The notes under the pieces are model-generated. The model was not told the DNA's origin. It saw nothing but the letters and a program-made list of their open reading frames with translations, and ran no database searches. DNA of 64,000 nucleotides from Nitrospira sp. ST-bin5. GTDB taxonomy: Bacteria; Nitrospirota; Nitrospiria; Nitrospirales; Nitrospiraceae. The stretch covers positions 13,083 to 77,082 of the forward strand of contig MSXN01000022.1 of assembly GCA_002083555.1 (NCBI GenBank), read 5' to 3'. Shown here piece after piece: positions 18,377 through 26,619 of this stretch. The first letter of the stretch is position 1, and each line of letters starts with the position of its first letter. The translations under genes were made by a program, and so were the position numbers.

Positions 18377-20719
18377 ATGGCGAAGTCGTTGATTATTGTG
18401 GAGTCGCCGACCAAGGCGAGAACCATCACCAAATATCTAGGGCGCGGCTATACGGTCATGGCGTCGGTCGGACACGTCAAGGATCTGCCGACCAGCAAAC
18501 TGGGCGTCGATCTTGAACACGATTTCGAGCCCCAGTACGTCACCATCAAAGGCAAGTCGAAAGTGCTGGCCGATATCAAGAAGAAGGCCGATGCAGCCGA
18601 CAAGGTGTTCCTGGCGCCGGACCCCGATCGTGAAGGCGAAGCCATTGCCTGGCATATCGAGCAGGAGTTGCTGGGAAAGTCGAAGAAGAAAAAGAAAGAC
18701 GGCAAGATTTTTCGAGTGCGGTTCAACGAGATCACCGAATCCGCGATCAAGCGCGCGCTGCAGTCGCCCACCGAGATCGATATGAAACTGGTCAATGCGC
18801 AGCAGGCACGCCGCGTGCTGGACCGTATCGTCGGCTATCAGGGCAGCCAGCTGTTATGGAACAAGGTTCGGCGCGGGCTCAGCATGGGGCGGGTGCAATC
18901 GGTCGCCATGCGGCTGATTTGCGAGCGCGAGGCGGAGCGGGAAGCGTTCAGAACGGAAGAGTACTGGTCGTTGACCGCGCTGCTGGCGGGCGCCAATCCG
19001 CCGTCGTTCGAGGCCAAGCTCCATAGCATCAACGGGGAAGAGGCGTCGATCGAGAACAGCGAACAGGCCCGCCATGTGGTCGATGCGATTCAAGGGAAGG
19101 CGTTCGTCGTGCAGTCGGTCGAGCGACGGGAAAAGAAACGGAACCCCGTTGCGCCGTTCATCACCAGCCGCCTGCAGCAGGAAGCCTCGCGCAAGCTGCA
19201 CTTCTCGCCCAAGAAAACCATGACGCTCGCGCAGCAGCTCTACGAGGGCATCGAAATCGGCGCCGAGGGCGCGACCGGTCTTATCACCTATATGAGAACC
19301 GACTCGCCCCGCATCTCGAACGAGGCGATGACCGAGGCGCGGGAGCTGATCCAGTCCCGGTTCGGTGTGGAGTATCTCCCGGCGACCCCGAACGTCTACA
19401 AGACACAGAAGGCGGCGCAAGAGGCGCATGAGGCCGTGAGACCGACGTCGGCTGCGCGCGATCCTGAATCGATCCGTCAGTATTTGGACCATGACCAGTA
19501 CAATCTCTACAAATTGATCTGGAACCGGTTCATCGCATCCCAGATGGTGCCGGCGATCCTGGACGTGACGAGGATCGACTCGACGCCGGTTGGCACGAAG
19601 GACCGGTACGTCTTCCGCTCCACCGGTACGATCGTGAAATTCCCGGGCCATACCGTCGTCTATATGGAGGGCGTCGACAAGGAATTGCCGTCCCAGAAGC
19701 CGAAAGCCGATCAGGAAGCGGAGGACGACAATGAACGCCTGCTGCCGCCGCTGTCCGAAGGGGAACAGCTGCGGTTGGTCGAGCAAGAGGGGCAGGCGGT
19801 GATGGGCCTGACCTCGAAGCAGCATTTCACGCAGCCGCCGCCCCGGTACAACGAAGCGCTGTTGATCAAGGAGTTGGAAGAAAAGGGGATCGGGCGTCCG
19901 TCGACCTACGCCGCAATCATCTCCACGATCCAGGACCGCAAGTATGTGGAGAAAACCGAGGGGCGGTTGGTTCCGACCGAGACAGGGAAAACCGTCCATG
20001 ACTATTTGATGAAGGGATTCCCCGGGCTCATCAACGTCGATTTCACCTCGCATCTCGAAGAGCAGCTCGACGAAGTGGAAGAGGGAAACAAGCCCTGGGT
20101 GACGGCGGTGCGCGATTTCTACACGCCGTTTACCAAAGAGCTGGAACGAGCCAAGACCATTCCAGGACCAAAAGATACGGTTGAGCCGCCCACGGACATT
20201 CCCTGTGAGAAATGCGGGAGGATGCTGGAGATCAAGTGGGGGCGCAACGGAAAATTCCTGGCCTGCCCAGGATACAAAGACGATCCGCCCTGCAAGAACA
20301 CCCAGAATTTTGAGAAGCTGGAGGACGGCACCATCAAGATCGTGCCGAAACTGGAGATCACGACCGATCAGAAGTGCGACAAGTGCGCAAGCCCGATGGT
20401 GGTCAAGACCGGGCGGTTCGGCAAGTTCATTGCCTGTTCAGCCTATCCCGAGTGTAAAACCACCAAGCCTCTCGCGCTTGGCGTGAAATGTCCGCAGCCG
20501 GACTGTGGCGGAGACCTCGTTCAGAAGCGCACAAAGAAGGGCCGTTCCTTCTTCGCATGCAGCAACTATCCGAAGTGTGAGTATGCGTTGTGGGATCGCC
20601 CGATCAATAAGACCTGTCCGACGTGCCAGGCCCCATTCCTGATTGAAAAAGTCAGCAAGCAGGCAGGCCGGAGCGTGCAGTGCCGCAATGAAGAATGCGG
20701 CTATCGTGAAGCCGGATAG
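18377..20719 (+). CDS. topA: DNA topoisomerase I
   Basis: Relaxes negative supercoils by nicking one strand. The 780-residue product starts with the Toprim domain (IIVESPTKARTI, PDPDREGEAIAWH) and the type IA core with the catalytic tyrosine in GLITYMRTDSPRIS. It ends with four zinc-ribbon-like modules: CEKCG...CPGY, CDKCASPM...CSAYPEC, CPQPDCGG...CSNYPKC and CPTCQAPF...CRNEEC. ATG 18377 is preferred over a TTG 18 bases upstream because GGAAAGGGAG lies at the right distance. Confidence 0.97.
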   Translation: MAKSLIIVESPTKARTITKYLGRGYTVMASVGHVKDLPTSKLGVDLEHDFEPQYVTIKGKSKVLADIKKKADAADKVFLAPDPDREGEAIAWHIEQELLGKSKKKKKDGKIFRVRFNEITESAIKRALQSPTEIDMKLVNAQQARRVLDRIVGYQGSQLLWNKVRRGLSMGRVQSVAMRLICEREAEREAFRTEEYWSLTALLAGANPPSFEAKLHSINGEEASIENSEQARHVVDAIQGKAFVVQSVERREKKRNPVAPFITSRLQQEASRKLHFSPKKTMTLAQQLYEGIEIGAEGATGLITYMRTDSPRISNEAMTEARELIQSRFGVEYLPATPNVYKTQKAAQEAHEAVRPTSAARDPESIRQYLDHDQYNLYKLIWNRFIASQMVPAILDVTRIDSTPVGTKDRYVFRSTGTIVKFPGHTVVYMEGVDKELPSQKPKADQEAEDDNERLLPPLSEGEQLRLVEQEGQAVMGLTSKQHFTQPPPRYNEALLIKELEEKGIGRPSTYAAIISTIQDRKYVEKTEGRLVPTETGKTVHDYLMKGFPGLINVDFTSHLEEQLDEVEEGNKPWVTAVRDFYTPFTKELERAKTIPGPKDTVEPPTDIPCEKCGRMLEIKWGRNGKFLACPGYKDDPPCKNTQNFEKLEDGTIKIVPKLEITTDQKCDKCASPMVVKTGRFGKFIACSAYPECKTTKPLALGVKCPQPDCGGDLVQKRTKKGRSFFACSNYPKCEYALWDRPINKTCPTCQAPFLIEKVSKQAGRSVQCRNEECGYREAG

Positions 20720-20845
20720 CTACAATCGGTTTTCGGTAGACTGGTAGTCTCCGCGCGGGTCCTGGGTCGACTCTTTCCCCGTCGAAACTGAGAAACGGAC
20801 TCATCGTCTGCAACTCTTCCTCCATATTATTCCAGATCTCTCCGG

Positions 20846-20874
20846 TTGACGACCGCTTGGCTGCGGATGATAAT
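20846..20874 (+). promoter_or_regulatory. Sigma70-like promoter of the bacterioferritin pair
   Basis: TTGACG at 20846-20851 and GATAAT at 20869-20874 with an ideal 17-base spacer, 82 bases before the first bfr gene. The -10 is part of TGATAAT, a perfect Fur half-site. The other half is poor, so Fur control here is only a possibility. Confidence 0.65.
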
Positions 20875-20956
20875 GAAGGCATTCGTGTGGCTTCATCCGA
20901 TAACGCTGAGCCCCTGATCTGCGGGCCTACCCAAACTGTGAAAGGGGGAACAAACT

Positions 20957-21433
20957 ATGAAAGCAAAAGAGGGCGTCATCAATATTCTGAATAAGGTGCT
21001 GACGGCTGACCTGACAGCCATCAATCAGTATTTTGTGCATGCCAAGATGTGCGAAAACTGGGGCTTCGAGCGGTTGCAGCACAAGGTGCGCGAACGCAGC
21101 ATCGATGAGATGAAGGATGCCGACGAGCTCATCGGGCATATCCTCTATCTCGAAGGTGTACCGAATGTGCAGCGAATGAATACTGTGCATGTCGGCGAGA
21201 CGGTTCCGGAACAGCTCAAGCTGGATCTGAAGGCCGAGCAGGAAATGTTGGCGTTGTTGAATGAGGGAGTCGTGCATTGCGTGAAGGTGACCGATTTTAC
21301 GACTCGCCATATGTTGGAAGAGATGGCGAAAGACGTCGATGCCCACATCGACTGGATCGAAACCCAAATGGAAACGATTAAACAAGTCGGGCTTGAGCTC
21401 TATCTGGCAGAGCAAATCAAGAAAGACAGCTAA
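20957..21433 (+). CDS. bfr: Bacterioferritin subunit, haem-type with defective ferroxidase site
   Basis: A 158-residue four-helix bacterioferritin, same length as E. coli Bfr. Aligned by eye to E. coli numbering, the haem-ligand methionine M52 is kept (IDEMKDAD), as are E51, E94 and H130. Three ferroxidase ligands are replaced: E18 by D, H54 by D and E127 by V. This suggests a subunit that binds haem and helps iron release but oxidises iron poorly. The next gene encodes a complementary subunit, 41 bases downstream. A clear promoter lies upstream. Confidence 0.9.
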   Translation: MKAKEGVINILNKVLTADLTAINQYFVHAKMCENWGFERLQHKVRERSIDEMKDADELIGHILYLEGVPNVQRMNTVHVGETVPEQLKLDLKAEQEMLALLNEGVVHCVKVTDFTTRHMLEEMAKDVDAHIDWIETQMETIKQVGLELYLAEQIKKDS

Positions 21434-21474
21434 CCTAGAGACGAGTCGTAGTGGGCAGGAAAGGACGCGCGCTG

Positions 21475-21945
21475 ATGAAAGCCAAAGACGGGATTCTCGA
21501 TCAACTTGGGACAATCCTCACCGCCGAATTGACCGCGGTGCATCAATATTTGCTGCATGCGGAGCTCTGTCGTCATTGGGGCTATGAGCGATTGGCTGAC
21601 AAGTTCCAGCATTTGTATACGGAAGAGGTCACCCATTCCGGGCAGCTGGTCCGCCACATCTTGTATCTGGGAGGTCAGCCGGATGTCGGGACATTGGAGA
21701 CTGTGAAGGGCGGCCGGTCGGTAAAAGATTTATTTGAGACCAATCTGGCGTTCGAACAGGAAGATGTGGAGACGCTGCGGAAGGCGATCGTCCATGCCGC
21801 CAAGGTCAGTGACTTTACCACCCGGCAGAAGCTGGAAGAAATGGTCGTTGATTCCGAAGAGCATGTCGACTACTTCGAGCGTCAGCTCACCACGATTGCC
21901 CAAGTCGGGCTGACAGGATATCTGGCAGAGCAAATCAAGCAGTAG
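21475..21945 (+). CDS. bfr: Bacterioferritin subunit, ferroxidase-type without haem methionine
   Basis: A 156-residue paralogue of the preceding gene. By E. coli numbering it keeps ferroxidase ligands E18, E51, H54, E94 and H130, while position 52 is V instead of the haem-binding methionine and position 127 is S (E128 and E129 follow). The pair therefore looks like the heteromeric bacterioferritins known from Neisseria and Magnetospirillum, in which one subunit binds haem and the other oxidises iron. ATG 21475 is chosen over GTG 21451 because AGGAAAGGA lies just upstream. A strong terminator follows. Confidence 0.9.
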   Translation: MKAKDGILDQLGTILTAELTAVHQYLLHAELCRHWGYERLADKFQHLYTEEVTHSGQLVRHILYLGGQPDVGTLETVKGGRSVKDLFETNLAFEQEDVETLRKAIVHAAKVSDFTTRQKLEEMVVDSEEHVDYFERQLTTIAQVGLTGYLAEQIKQ

Positions 21946-21966
21946 CCGGAGCAGCTGGAACAGAGA

Positions 21967-21999
21967 GGGGCCGGGTGGTAGACACCACCCGGCCCCTTT
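21967..21999. terminator. Bidirectional-type hairpin terminator between bfr and peroxidase genes
   Basis: A perfect 13-base stem, GGGGCCGGGTGGT at 21967-21979 and ACCACCCGGCCCC at 21984-21996, with a four-base loop and a short T run on the plus strand. It lies between two convergent genes. Confidence 0.85.
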
Positions 22000-22024
22000 G
22001 CTATGCAGGCGACAGTGACTTCGC

Positions 22025-23674
22025 TTAATTCAAGGGCGGAACCACTCCGGCGAAGGTCAGCAGGTCCGTCATCCGGAACTCGCCTGGCGTAGCCGACGGG
22101 AGTGTCGGACGCCAATGGCGTTCGCTTGCCAGGTAGGAGGAACGGTCGGCCCGCAAAATCCCGATTAACACTTCTCCAACGATGCGACCACCCACGGGTC
22201 CCAGCTGTTCGCCGCTTTCCAGCAGCTCCGCCTCTTTCAAAATGTAATACCAAAGCGGTGTGCTGCGGTCCATGCCGTAGGGTTGTAGTTCTATCAATTG
22301 CGCCGGCGCCAAAGGACGCACGCCCATGATTCTGGCGATGGCCTGTCCGGACGGCAATCCGAAATTGACATGCCGCATCAGGTTGCGGGAAGCCAGCGAT
22401 TGTACTCCGTCTGACGGCATGCCGGGAGCCGGACCACGGGAACCCAGCAGATGCATCAACACACTGGACAGCTTCGCGTCGATCTTCTTATTGGGCCGGA
22501 CGTTGCCGTCGCCGAAATTGAAGAAGGTCTGCCAATCGACAAATCGTCTGGGCGCGCGTTTGCCGCCGCGGAGATCGCCCGGATCAGGATCGTTCGGGTC
22601 GATGCTGTCATCGAAGGCGAACGCGAAGAACGGCGAACCGCCGTCCGGCCCGAAGTTCAGACGATAGCTTGGTCGTACCTGCGAGTGTCCGAACCGGTAG
22701 GCGGCAACCGACCACTCGATCGGAATTAACGGGTTCCTGCGTGAGTTGCGGAAGCGATCCGATGAAAAGGGATCGTCCAGGGTGTAGAACTTGGTCCCTT
22801 TGCGAAGGATGTCGTCCACCAGATTTTGGCCGATGGTCAAAGGCAGGAATTCGTTCAGGACAATCCACTGATAGTGCCAACGCACCTGACGTTGGGCTAT
22901 CTGGAAGATCTTCTCGGGGGAAGCGCTCGCCAGCTCCTGCTTGGCGCGCAGATGATCGACCACGGCATTGTGAAAACGGAGCATGGCCAGGTGCATCTGG
23001 CTGATAATCACATTCTCGTCATTCCGGCCGTCGCCGATAATGGCAGTGTTGTCGGCATCGCGCGGGAGGTCGAACCGGATCGCCCCCTTTCTCGACACGA
23101 GCTCCGATCCCGGAACGGCTTCAATGCGGAACTTGATATCTCCCGAGCTTCGATCGTAGAGCTCCGGAGATTCCTGCGGTCCGTTCCCATAGACGCTATC
23201 AAGATCGAAGGCCGCCGTGCGGAAGTTCGTCGTCCGCCGGGGATCGGCTGGTTGAAGCAGCGGAGATCTGGGGTCGAGCGTGAGATCATGATCGATGAAC
23301 TGGCCCAGAAACGTCATGCCCGCAGTCATTGTGGGGTTATCCGGATTGTTGGGACTATGGACGGCGGGATTCAGAATGGATTGGATCGGGTCGGTGAGGA
23401 GGTCCATGGCATCGATCGGCCCGCCCTGGGCTCCGAGCCGTTTAGCCTGTTCGCGCATCTCGTCGGTCGCCGGTGCAAACGCCGGTAGTCCAGGGAACAT
23501 CCTGGTAAAGGTATCATCTGAGCGGGTTGGCTTCGTCGGTGCCCTCAGATGGAGGGTATCGCCTTCACCGGCCGACGCAGTGATCGGCAACATCGGCAAT
23601 ACCGCCAACAGAGCCGAATAGCAGAGGGTCTTCATGATGTTCAACGGGATGGGCCCTCGATATTCTGGTGCCAT
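22025..23674 (-). CDS. Exported animal-type haem peroxidase
   Basis: A 549-residue protein of the animal haem peroxidase (An_peroxidase) superfamily. The distal histidine motif is seen in FLGQFIDHDLT and the proximal histidine region in MLRFHNAVVDHL. The N-terminus has a hydrophobic signal peptide (about residues 14-35, ending ITASA). Bacterial members oxidise halides or organic substrates with peroxide, and the substrate here is unknown. The start at 23674 has a strong AAGGGAG site; a second ATG at 23635 would give a more compact signal peptide. Its place beside bacterioferritin and a cytochrome c peroxidase suggests an oxidative or iron-linked role. Confidence 0.88.
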   Translation of the reverse strand: MAPEYRGPIPLNIMKTLCYSALLAVLPMLPITASAGEGDTLHLRAPTKPTRSDDTFTRMFPGLPAFAPATDEMREQAKRLGAQGGPIDAMDLLTDPIQSILNPAVHSPNNPDNPTMTAGMTFLGQFIDHDLTLDPRSPLLQPADPRRTTNFRTAAFDLDSVYGNGPQESPELYDRSSGDIKFRIEAVPGSELVSRKGAIRFDLPRDADNTAIIGDGRNDENVIISQMHLAMLRFHNAVVDHLRAKQELASASPEKIFQIAQRQVRWHYQWIVLNEFLPLTIGQNLVDDILRKGTKFYTLDDPFSSDRFRNSRRNPLIPIEWSVAAYRFGHSQVRPSYRLNFGPDGGSPFFAFAFDDSIDPNDPDPGDLRGGKRAPRRFVDWQTFFNFGDGNVRPNKKIDAKLSSVLMHLLGSRGPAPGMPSDGVQSLASRNLMRHVNFGLPSGQAIARIMGVRPLAPAQLIELQPYGMDRSTPLWYYILKEAELLESGEQLGPVGGRIVGEVLIGILRADRSSYLASERHWRPTLPSATPGEFRMTDLLTFAGVVPPLN

Positions 23675-24069
23675 TCTTCTCTCCCTTCTTTTGTTAGACT
23701 TTTGTAGGACGGCAGACCGCTAGGCTTCTGCAAACCGCATTCCTGAATACAGTGTCCATTCGATGGGTGTGTCTGGAGCTCGGGTAGGGGTAAGGGGGGA
23801 CTAACCAAATGCACATAGGGGGCTCTGACGCTCCCTGCGCAATGCGCTGCTATGAATGTAGGCACAGCTGCGGGCTTTGGGATGCGTGGGTGCTGGGCGC
23901 ACCATACGAATTCAAGCCCGTTTCTGTCCAGGTTCGTTGCAAAAATGTGAGGCGGGGGGCCCCAGGAGGACTGAGGGCCCCCGCCCGTGAAGTGGGAGGT
24001 CATGGCTCCCACTCCGATGCCGGCGCGTGGAGAGCGCCGGCTGGTCGTTTTACTTTCCGTCGGTTCCGC
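23675..24069. other. Intergenic region between two minus-strand peroxidase genes
   Basis: About 395 bases with no supported gene. It holds the downstream terminator of the di-haem gene and a second perfect hairpin (GCCGGCGC arms around 24018-24041). The upstream signals of the haem peroxidase gene should lie at about 23680-23760, but I could not pick a convincing promoter. Confidence 0.5.
23940..23985 (-). terminator. Probable rho-independent terminator of the di-haem peroxidase gene
   Basis: Read on the minus strand, a GC-only stem of 11 pairs with one bulge (arms at 23951-23963 and 23975-23985) is followed by CACATTTTT. It lies about 85 bases after the stop of the di-haem gene. Confidence 0.6.
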
Positions 24070-25833
24070 CTATTGATAGTCCTCGTTCAGCGACTTCAGA
24101 AACGCGACGAGTGACGGGATATCTCCCGCGGTCAGCGCAATGCCTTGAAGCTGAGAGGCTCCGTTGCGCAGCGTTGCCGCTCTGGCTTGTGCAGAGACCA
24201 CTCGATAAAACGCCATGATGTCGTCCAGCGTATCGAACTGCCCGTTATGCATAAACGGGGCGGAGTGGCTCAGGTCACGGAGCCCCGGCGTCTTGAATCG
24301 GGCGATCGCTCGATCCAGCAAAGCGGTATCGGTTTGAAGGCAAGGCACCTGGTTATCACACAGCAGGGTGCGAATTTTGGCCTGCGGGCCTGGGATGTCT
24401 GGATTGGCAAAGACATTCCAGATGCCCAGATCGGTCAGCGGCGGATCCGACAGCGTCGGAATCGACCTGAACGGTTCCAGCGCGGCAGGGTGACTCTCTG
24501 TAGCAGGAAGAAACTGATTGTAGTTCCCGTTGCGAGTGGCCAGATTTGGAATAGCCAGATTGGCAAACTGGCCGGCGCCGTGAATGTCGTCGTACTCTTT
24601 CTGCGCCGTGCCGGTGTTGTGCAACTTGAAGTCGGTAAAGTTCGGCGCCGCATGGCAGCTGAGACAGTTGCCGATTTTACCGGCCGTCAGCTCTGCCGGT
24701 GAGGCAGGAATGGCCGCCGGCTCTGCCAGGAACATCTTCAGACCTTCGAGCTCCGTGGCGCCAAATGTGAAACTCTGCGTGTGAAACTGGAATTGACCGT
24801 CTTGCCGGTTTGGATTCGCGGCAACGAACTGAGGGGCAAACCCCGGCGCGTTGATCAGTGTTCGTAAGCGCCGGCTGTAGCCGATCGGCGTTTCGTTGGC
24901 ATCTGGTTGCTGCGGCAATCCATTGATCTCCAGGAAGACCTCGAAGGGTGAGCGAATGAGGGCTCCGCTGTCTTCGGTTTGCGAGAAGAGGAGCCCGTTC
25001 ACATAGGCGGCCACCACTCTCACGACGGCATCGAAGATCTCCTGATCGGTGCCGGATCCCACAAAGGTGCGGAACTGTGGAGGAAGCTTGAAGTCATCTG
25101 GGATTGCCGAATTGGTTCCGGTAAAGAGCAGGCGATACGATACACCATCGAACTGCTGTGCTAAGTCGCCAGACCCGTCGTCTCCTCGGACCACTCGAGC
25201 CACATGGGCGATGGCTTGGGCTTTCTCGCCTGGGAGCCAGCCGAAGTTTCGGCCTGTGAAGGTAGCCGCAACCAGGGCCTCCATCGAATTGAACTCCGCG
25301 TCGAAATGAAAGAGGACTCCATCGGGGCGATCCAATGCTGAATTAACGAGTGCCGGCGAATTGCGGGGGGCATGAGTCTTCCCGTCCGCTCTCGCCGGGA
25401 TGGGACTACGGCGGGCGAAGTCGGCGTAGGTGCGCATGCCGCCGCCCGGCGCGGTGACCACGTCGTCGACCATGTGGCAGGCACGGCAATTCATCGACGT
25501 GCCTGCAAACGGACCAGGCGAGATCGGCAGGCCCGTCGTTTCCACAGTATCGACTACGGCATCACCGGCATTCGGATCGTTAACAGTTCTGCCAGGAGAG
25601 GCTTCGAGATAGGCTTTGAAGGCCTGCGCGAAGCGCGTTTCGAGAAACAGGCGCTCGCCCACGGCCTGTTCGGCGCCGGGGGTGCCATTGTCAGCAGACG
25701 ATGCTGACGGGGGCGTCCCACCGTCCTGCTTCTTGTCTCCGCTACAACCGATGAACAGGGTGCATAGCAGCAGGAGGCTGACGCTTCCACCGACGTGAAA
25801 GGATGCTTTAATAGGTTGGTGAGAGGCGAACAT
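24070..25833 (-). CDS. Di-haem cytochrome c peroxidase/MauG-like lipoprotein
   Basis: A 587-residue protein with two CxxCH haem sites, CRACH in the N-terminal half and CLSCH in the C-terminal half, as in bacterial cytochrome c peroxidases and MauG. The N-terminus has a hydrophobic segment ending FIGCSG, an approximate lipobox, followed by a Gly/Ser/Pro-rich linker, so it is probably lipid-anchored in the periplasm. Family members are usually 330-480 residues; the extra length is mainly the linker and an insertion between the haem domains. Substrate unknown: peroxide reduction or oxidation of a partner. It lies 12 bases after the HD-GYP gene. Confidence 0.85.
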   Translation of the reverse strand: MFASHQPIKASFHVGGSVSLLLLCTLFIGCSGDKKQDGGTPPSASSADNGTPGAEQAVGERLFLETRFAQAFKAYLEASPGRTVNDPNAGDAVVDTVETTGLPISPGPFAGTSMNCRACHMVDDVVTAPGGGMRTYADFARRSPIPARADGKTHAPRNSPALVNSALDRPDGVLFHFDAEFNSMEALVAATFTGRNFGWLPGEKAQAIAHVARVVRGDDGSGDLAQQFDGVSYRLLFTGTNSAIPDDFKLPPQFRTFVGSGTDQEIFDAVVRVVAAYVNGLLFSQTEDSGALIRSPFEVFLEINGLPQQPDANETPIGYSRRLRTLINAPGFAPQFVAANPNRQDGQFQFHTQSFTFGATELEGLKMFLAEPAAIPASPAELTAGKIGNCLSCHAAPNFTDFKLHNTGTAQKEYDDIHGAGQFANLAIPNLATRNGNYNQFLPATESHPAALEPFRSIPTLSDPPLTDLGIWNVFANPDIPGPQAKIRTLLCDNQVPCLQTDTALLDRAIARFKTPGLRDLSHSAPFMHNGQFDTLDDIMAFYRVVSAQARAATLRNGASQLQGIALTAGDIPSLVAFLKSLNEDYQ

Positions 25834-25845
25834 GGGACAACCTCC

Positions 25846-26559
25846 TCAAGGCAATGTCGAACAATGGGAATAATTGAACGAACCATCGAGCTCTGAAGAC
25901 ACGGCTGAGTGGATGATGTGGCACAGCAGGTCAACCAGCTGTGGGTCAAATTGAGTGCCGGACGCGACGCGAAGAATTCGGAGCGCGATTCTGTTTCGCC
26001 TGACTCGGTCGGACAAGCCAGGCACACGGATGGCGTCAAACGCATCGGCGATCGCGAGGATTCTTGCTCCCAGCGGAATGTAGGCTCCTCTGATACCGTA
26101 GGGGTAGCCCGATCCATCCCATCGTTCATGATGATGGGCGATGAGAATCGAAGCTTCCCGCAAGAATACAAAGGGCTCGAGCAGATTGGCTCCGAGCCGG
26201 GCATGCTGTTGGATAGCGACGTAAGACTGGGGCTCAAGCGACGGCCGATTCTCGGTGAGGCTGGGTGAGAGCATCAGGAGTCCGATGTCATGAAGGAAGG
26301 CCGCGAGTTTGAGATGGTGCAAGGCATCGACATCGAGGGCCATGGCCTGTCCGATCATGCCGGCGATGCCGGCGGTGTTCAGGCCATGGCCGGCTTGCCA
26401 GGGCAACGCGCGGTCGATCTCCCTGGTGACCTGACGAACGAGAATAGACTCGACATCGCGACGGGATCGAGGAGGCAAACGGAGCCCATCTATTTTGCTC
26501 AGCATCGCGACGATCCGGGGCACCGCGGGTGTGACGGTTGCTTCAGTTTCAACGGTCAT
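25846..26559 (-). CDS. HD-GYP domain phosphohydrolase
   Basis: A 237-residue cytoplasmic protein. The HD part is seen in LAAFLHDIGLLMLS and the GYP part in HHERWDGSGYPYGIRG, followed by IPLGARILAIADAFDAI. HD-GYP proteins typically hydrolyse cyclic di-GMP. Here there is no receiver or sensor domain, only about 60 extra N-terminal residues, so activity and input are uncertain. ATG 26559 is chosen because GGAGG lies six bases upstream. It sits between a porin gene and the di-haem peroxidase and is probably co-transcribed with the latter. Confidence 0.85.
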   Translation of the reverse strand: MTVETEATVTPAVPRIVAMLSKIDGLRLPPRSRRDVESILVRQVTREIDRALPWQAGHGLNTAGIAGMIGQAMALDVDALHHLKLAAFLHDIGLLMLSPSLTENRPSLEPQSYVAIQQHARLGANLLEPFVFLREASILIAHHHERWDGSGYPYGIRGAYIPLGARILAIADAFDAIRVPGLSDRVRRNRIALRILRVASGTQFDPQLVDLLCHIIHSAVSSELDGSFNYSHCSTLP

Positions 26560-26582
26560 GGAAGCCTCCAATGGACGGGTCT

Positions 26583-26611
26583 GGCCGGGGCGCTCTTCTG
26601 AGACCCCGGCC
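26583..26611. other. Intercistronic hairpin after the second porin gene
   Basis: Perfect eight-base arms GGCCGGGG (26583-26590) and CCCCGGCC (26604-26611) without a T run. It lies between the porin stop at 26620 and the HD-GYP gene on the minus strand. It may partly stop transcription or protect the porin messenger. Confidence 0.55.
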
Positions 26612-26619
26612 CTCCTTCA

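Noticed and set aside
18854..20053. A 399-codon open frame on the minus strand
   Set aside because: It lies wholly inside topA, antisense to conserved type IA core motifs; long antisense frames are expected in high-G+C genes.
20869..20884. Fur box at the bfr promoter
   Set aside because: Only one half-site (TGATAAT) matches; the second half is at background.
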